A stretch of 6,316 nucleotides of DNA from Clostridia bacterium (lineage in GTDB: Bacteria > Bacillota > Clostridia > Oscillospirales > Acutalibacteraceae): the NCBI GenBank assembly GCA_017552845.1, contig JAFZOE010000266.1, positions 1-6,316 of the forward strand, given 5' to 3'. The notes below the pieces were generated by a model. That model was not told the DNA's origin. It made no database searches and was given only the letters and a program-made list of their open reading frames with translations. Both the position numbers and the translations under genes were made by a program. How positions within the stretch are numbered: position 1 is the stretch's first letter; every line of letters begins with the position of its first letter. This document shows, piece after piece, positions 5,826 to 6,316 of this stretch.

Positions 5826-6316
5826 TCAGTTGTTGACTCCGTTGAAACCGTTCTCTTCCTGGAATTTTGCTATCTTATCGATAACGCCGAGAACAACCTC
5901 AAAACCGAGGCCGACTGTTTCGGGCTCGAATCTGTCGGGTGTGTCGCGGAAGGTATGATAATAATATGTCAGCATGGGATTCTGAGCCGCGAAGGTAACG
6001 GATTTGATGCCCGCGCGGGTCATCGGGGTGCTGTCGCAGCCGCCGACGGGATTGTGAATGCAGCCGCCTGTCTTGCTGACTATTTCAAGCTCTGCAAATG
6101 TGTCCTTGAACATCTGCTCAAGGTCCTTATCGAACCTGCACATCTGCCAGTCGTCTTTGATAACGACCTCAAAATAATCCTTATCGGCAACCGAGTCGAT
6201 ATTGATATTCCAGGCATTCCGGGTCAGGTCATCGTTCTTATGCTCTTTTGCGAAAGCCATCGAGCCTCTTAGGCCGACTTCCTCGCTGCCGCAGGTGCAG
6301 TCAACAATACGGCATC
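5826..6316 (-). CDS. M28-family zinc aminopeptidase, C-terminal part (5' end beyond window)
   Basis: The frame is open from the right edge (first full codon at 6314) to TGA at 5828-5826, giving 162 visible residues. The ATG at 6260 is internal: the upstream codons continue the family motif CGSEEVGLRGS. E11-E12 of the visible part are the expected general base and zinc ligand of M28 enzymes. D40 (in INIDSVAD) sits where a region near the metal site is expected, GGCDSTP is the conserved Gly-Gly-x-Asp-Ser loop, and H120 (in YYYHTFRDTPDRFEP) is the C-terminal zinc-ligand His with its typical RDTPD follow-on. The predicted role is removal of N-terminal residues from peptides. M42 peptidases share the EE-x-GLRG motif, but the HTxRDTPD ending favours M28. 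It is convergent with the phosphoesterase and is ended by the hairpin at 5783-5809. Confidence 0.88.
   Translation of the reverse strand, partial: CRIVDCTCGSEEVGLRGSMAFAKEHKNDDLTRNAWNINIDSVADKDYFEVVIKDDWQMCRFDKDLEQMFKDTFAELEIVSKTGGCIHNPVGGCDSTPMTRAGIKSVTFAAQNPMLTYYYHTFRDTPDRFEPETVGLGFEVVLGVIDKIAKFQEENGFNGVNN

Overview
The window looks like a chromosomal stretch from a Clostridia-type Firmicute, possibly a gut or rumen Oscillospiraceae-like organism. This is an inference from strong AGGAGG-type ribosome binding sites, sigmaA-type TTGACA/TATAAT promoters, intermediate GC content with frequent AGA and ATA codons, and an M3 oligoendopeptidase of the kind common in Firmicutes. I see no tRNA, rRNA, CRISPR array, insertion sequence or phage gene.

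There are six protein genes, two of them cut by the window edges, in the order > > > < > <. Positions 1-2279 hold the end of a plus-strand operon: a membrane protein cut at its 5' end, a second polytopic membrane protein, and a secreted calcineurin-like metallophosphoesterase. Stop and start codons overlap at both junctions, and a clean rho-independent terminator (2288-2315) closes the operon. Positions 2314-4008 (minus) hold an M3-family zinc oligoendopeptidase. A 128-base intergenic region (4009-4136) carries two divergent sigmaA-like promoters. Positions 4137-5777 (plus) hold a second, larger metallophosphoesterase with no signal peptide and a hydrophobic C-terminal anchor. A hairpin at 5783-5809 separates it from a convergent M28-family zinc aminopeptidase, whose C-terminal part runs off the right edge on the minus strand.

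Functionally, two cytoplasmic-type peptidases fit peptide breakdown. The two metallophosphoesterases belong to different subtypes and appear to sit on different sides of the membrane: one exported, the other probably tail-anchored. Their substrates cannot be read from the sequence.

I do not see a convincing new multi-gene system. The points most worth a second look are: the M3 peptidase has no standard start codon where homology and the ribosome binding site place one (ACG is found); the metal-binding Asn of the GNHD motif is Thr in the second metallophosphoesterase; that enzyme carries about 220 unassigned residues before its membrane anchor; and the secreted phosphoesterase is tightly coupled to two unrecognised membrane proteins.
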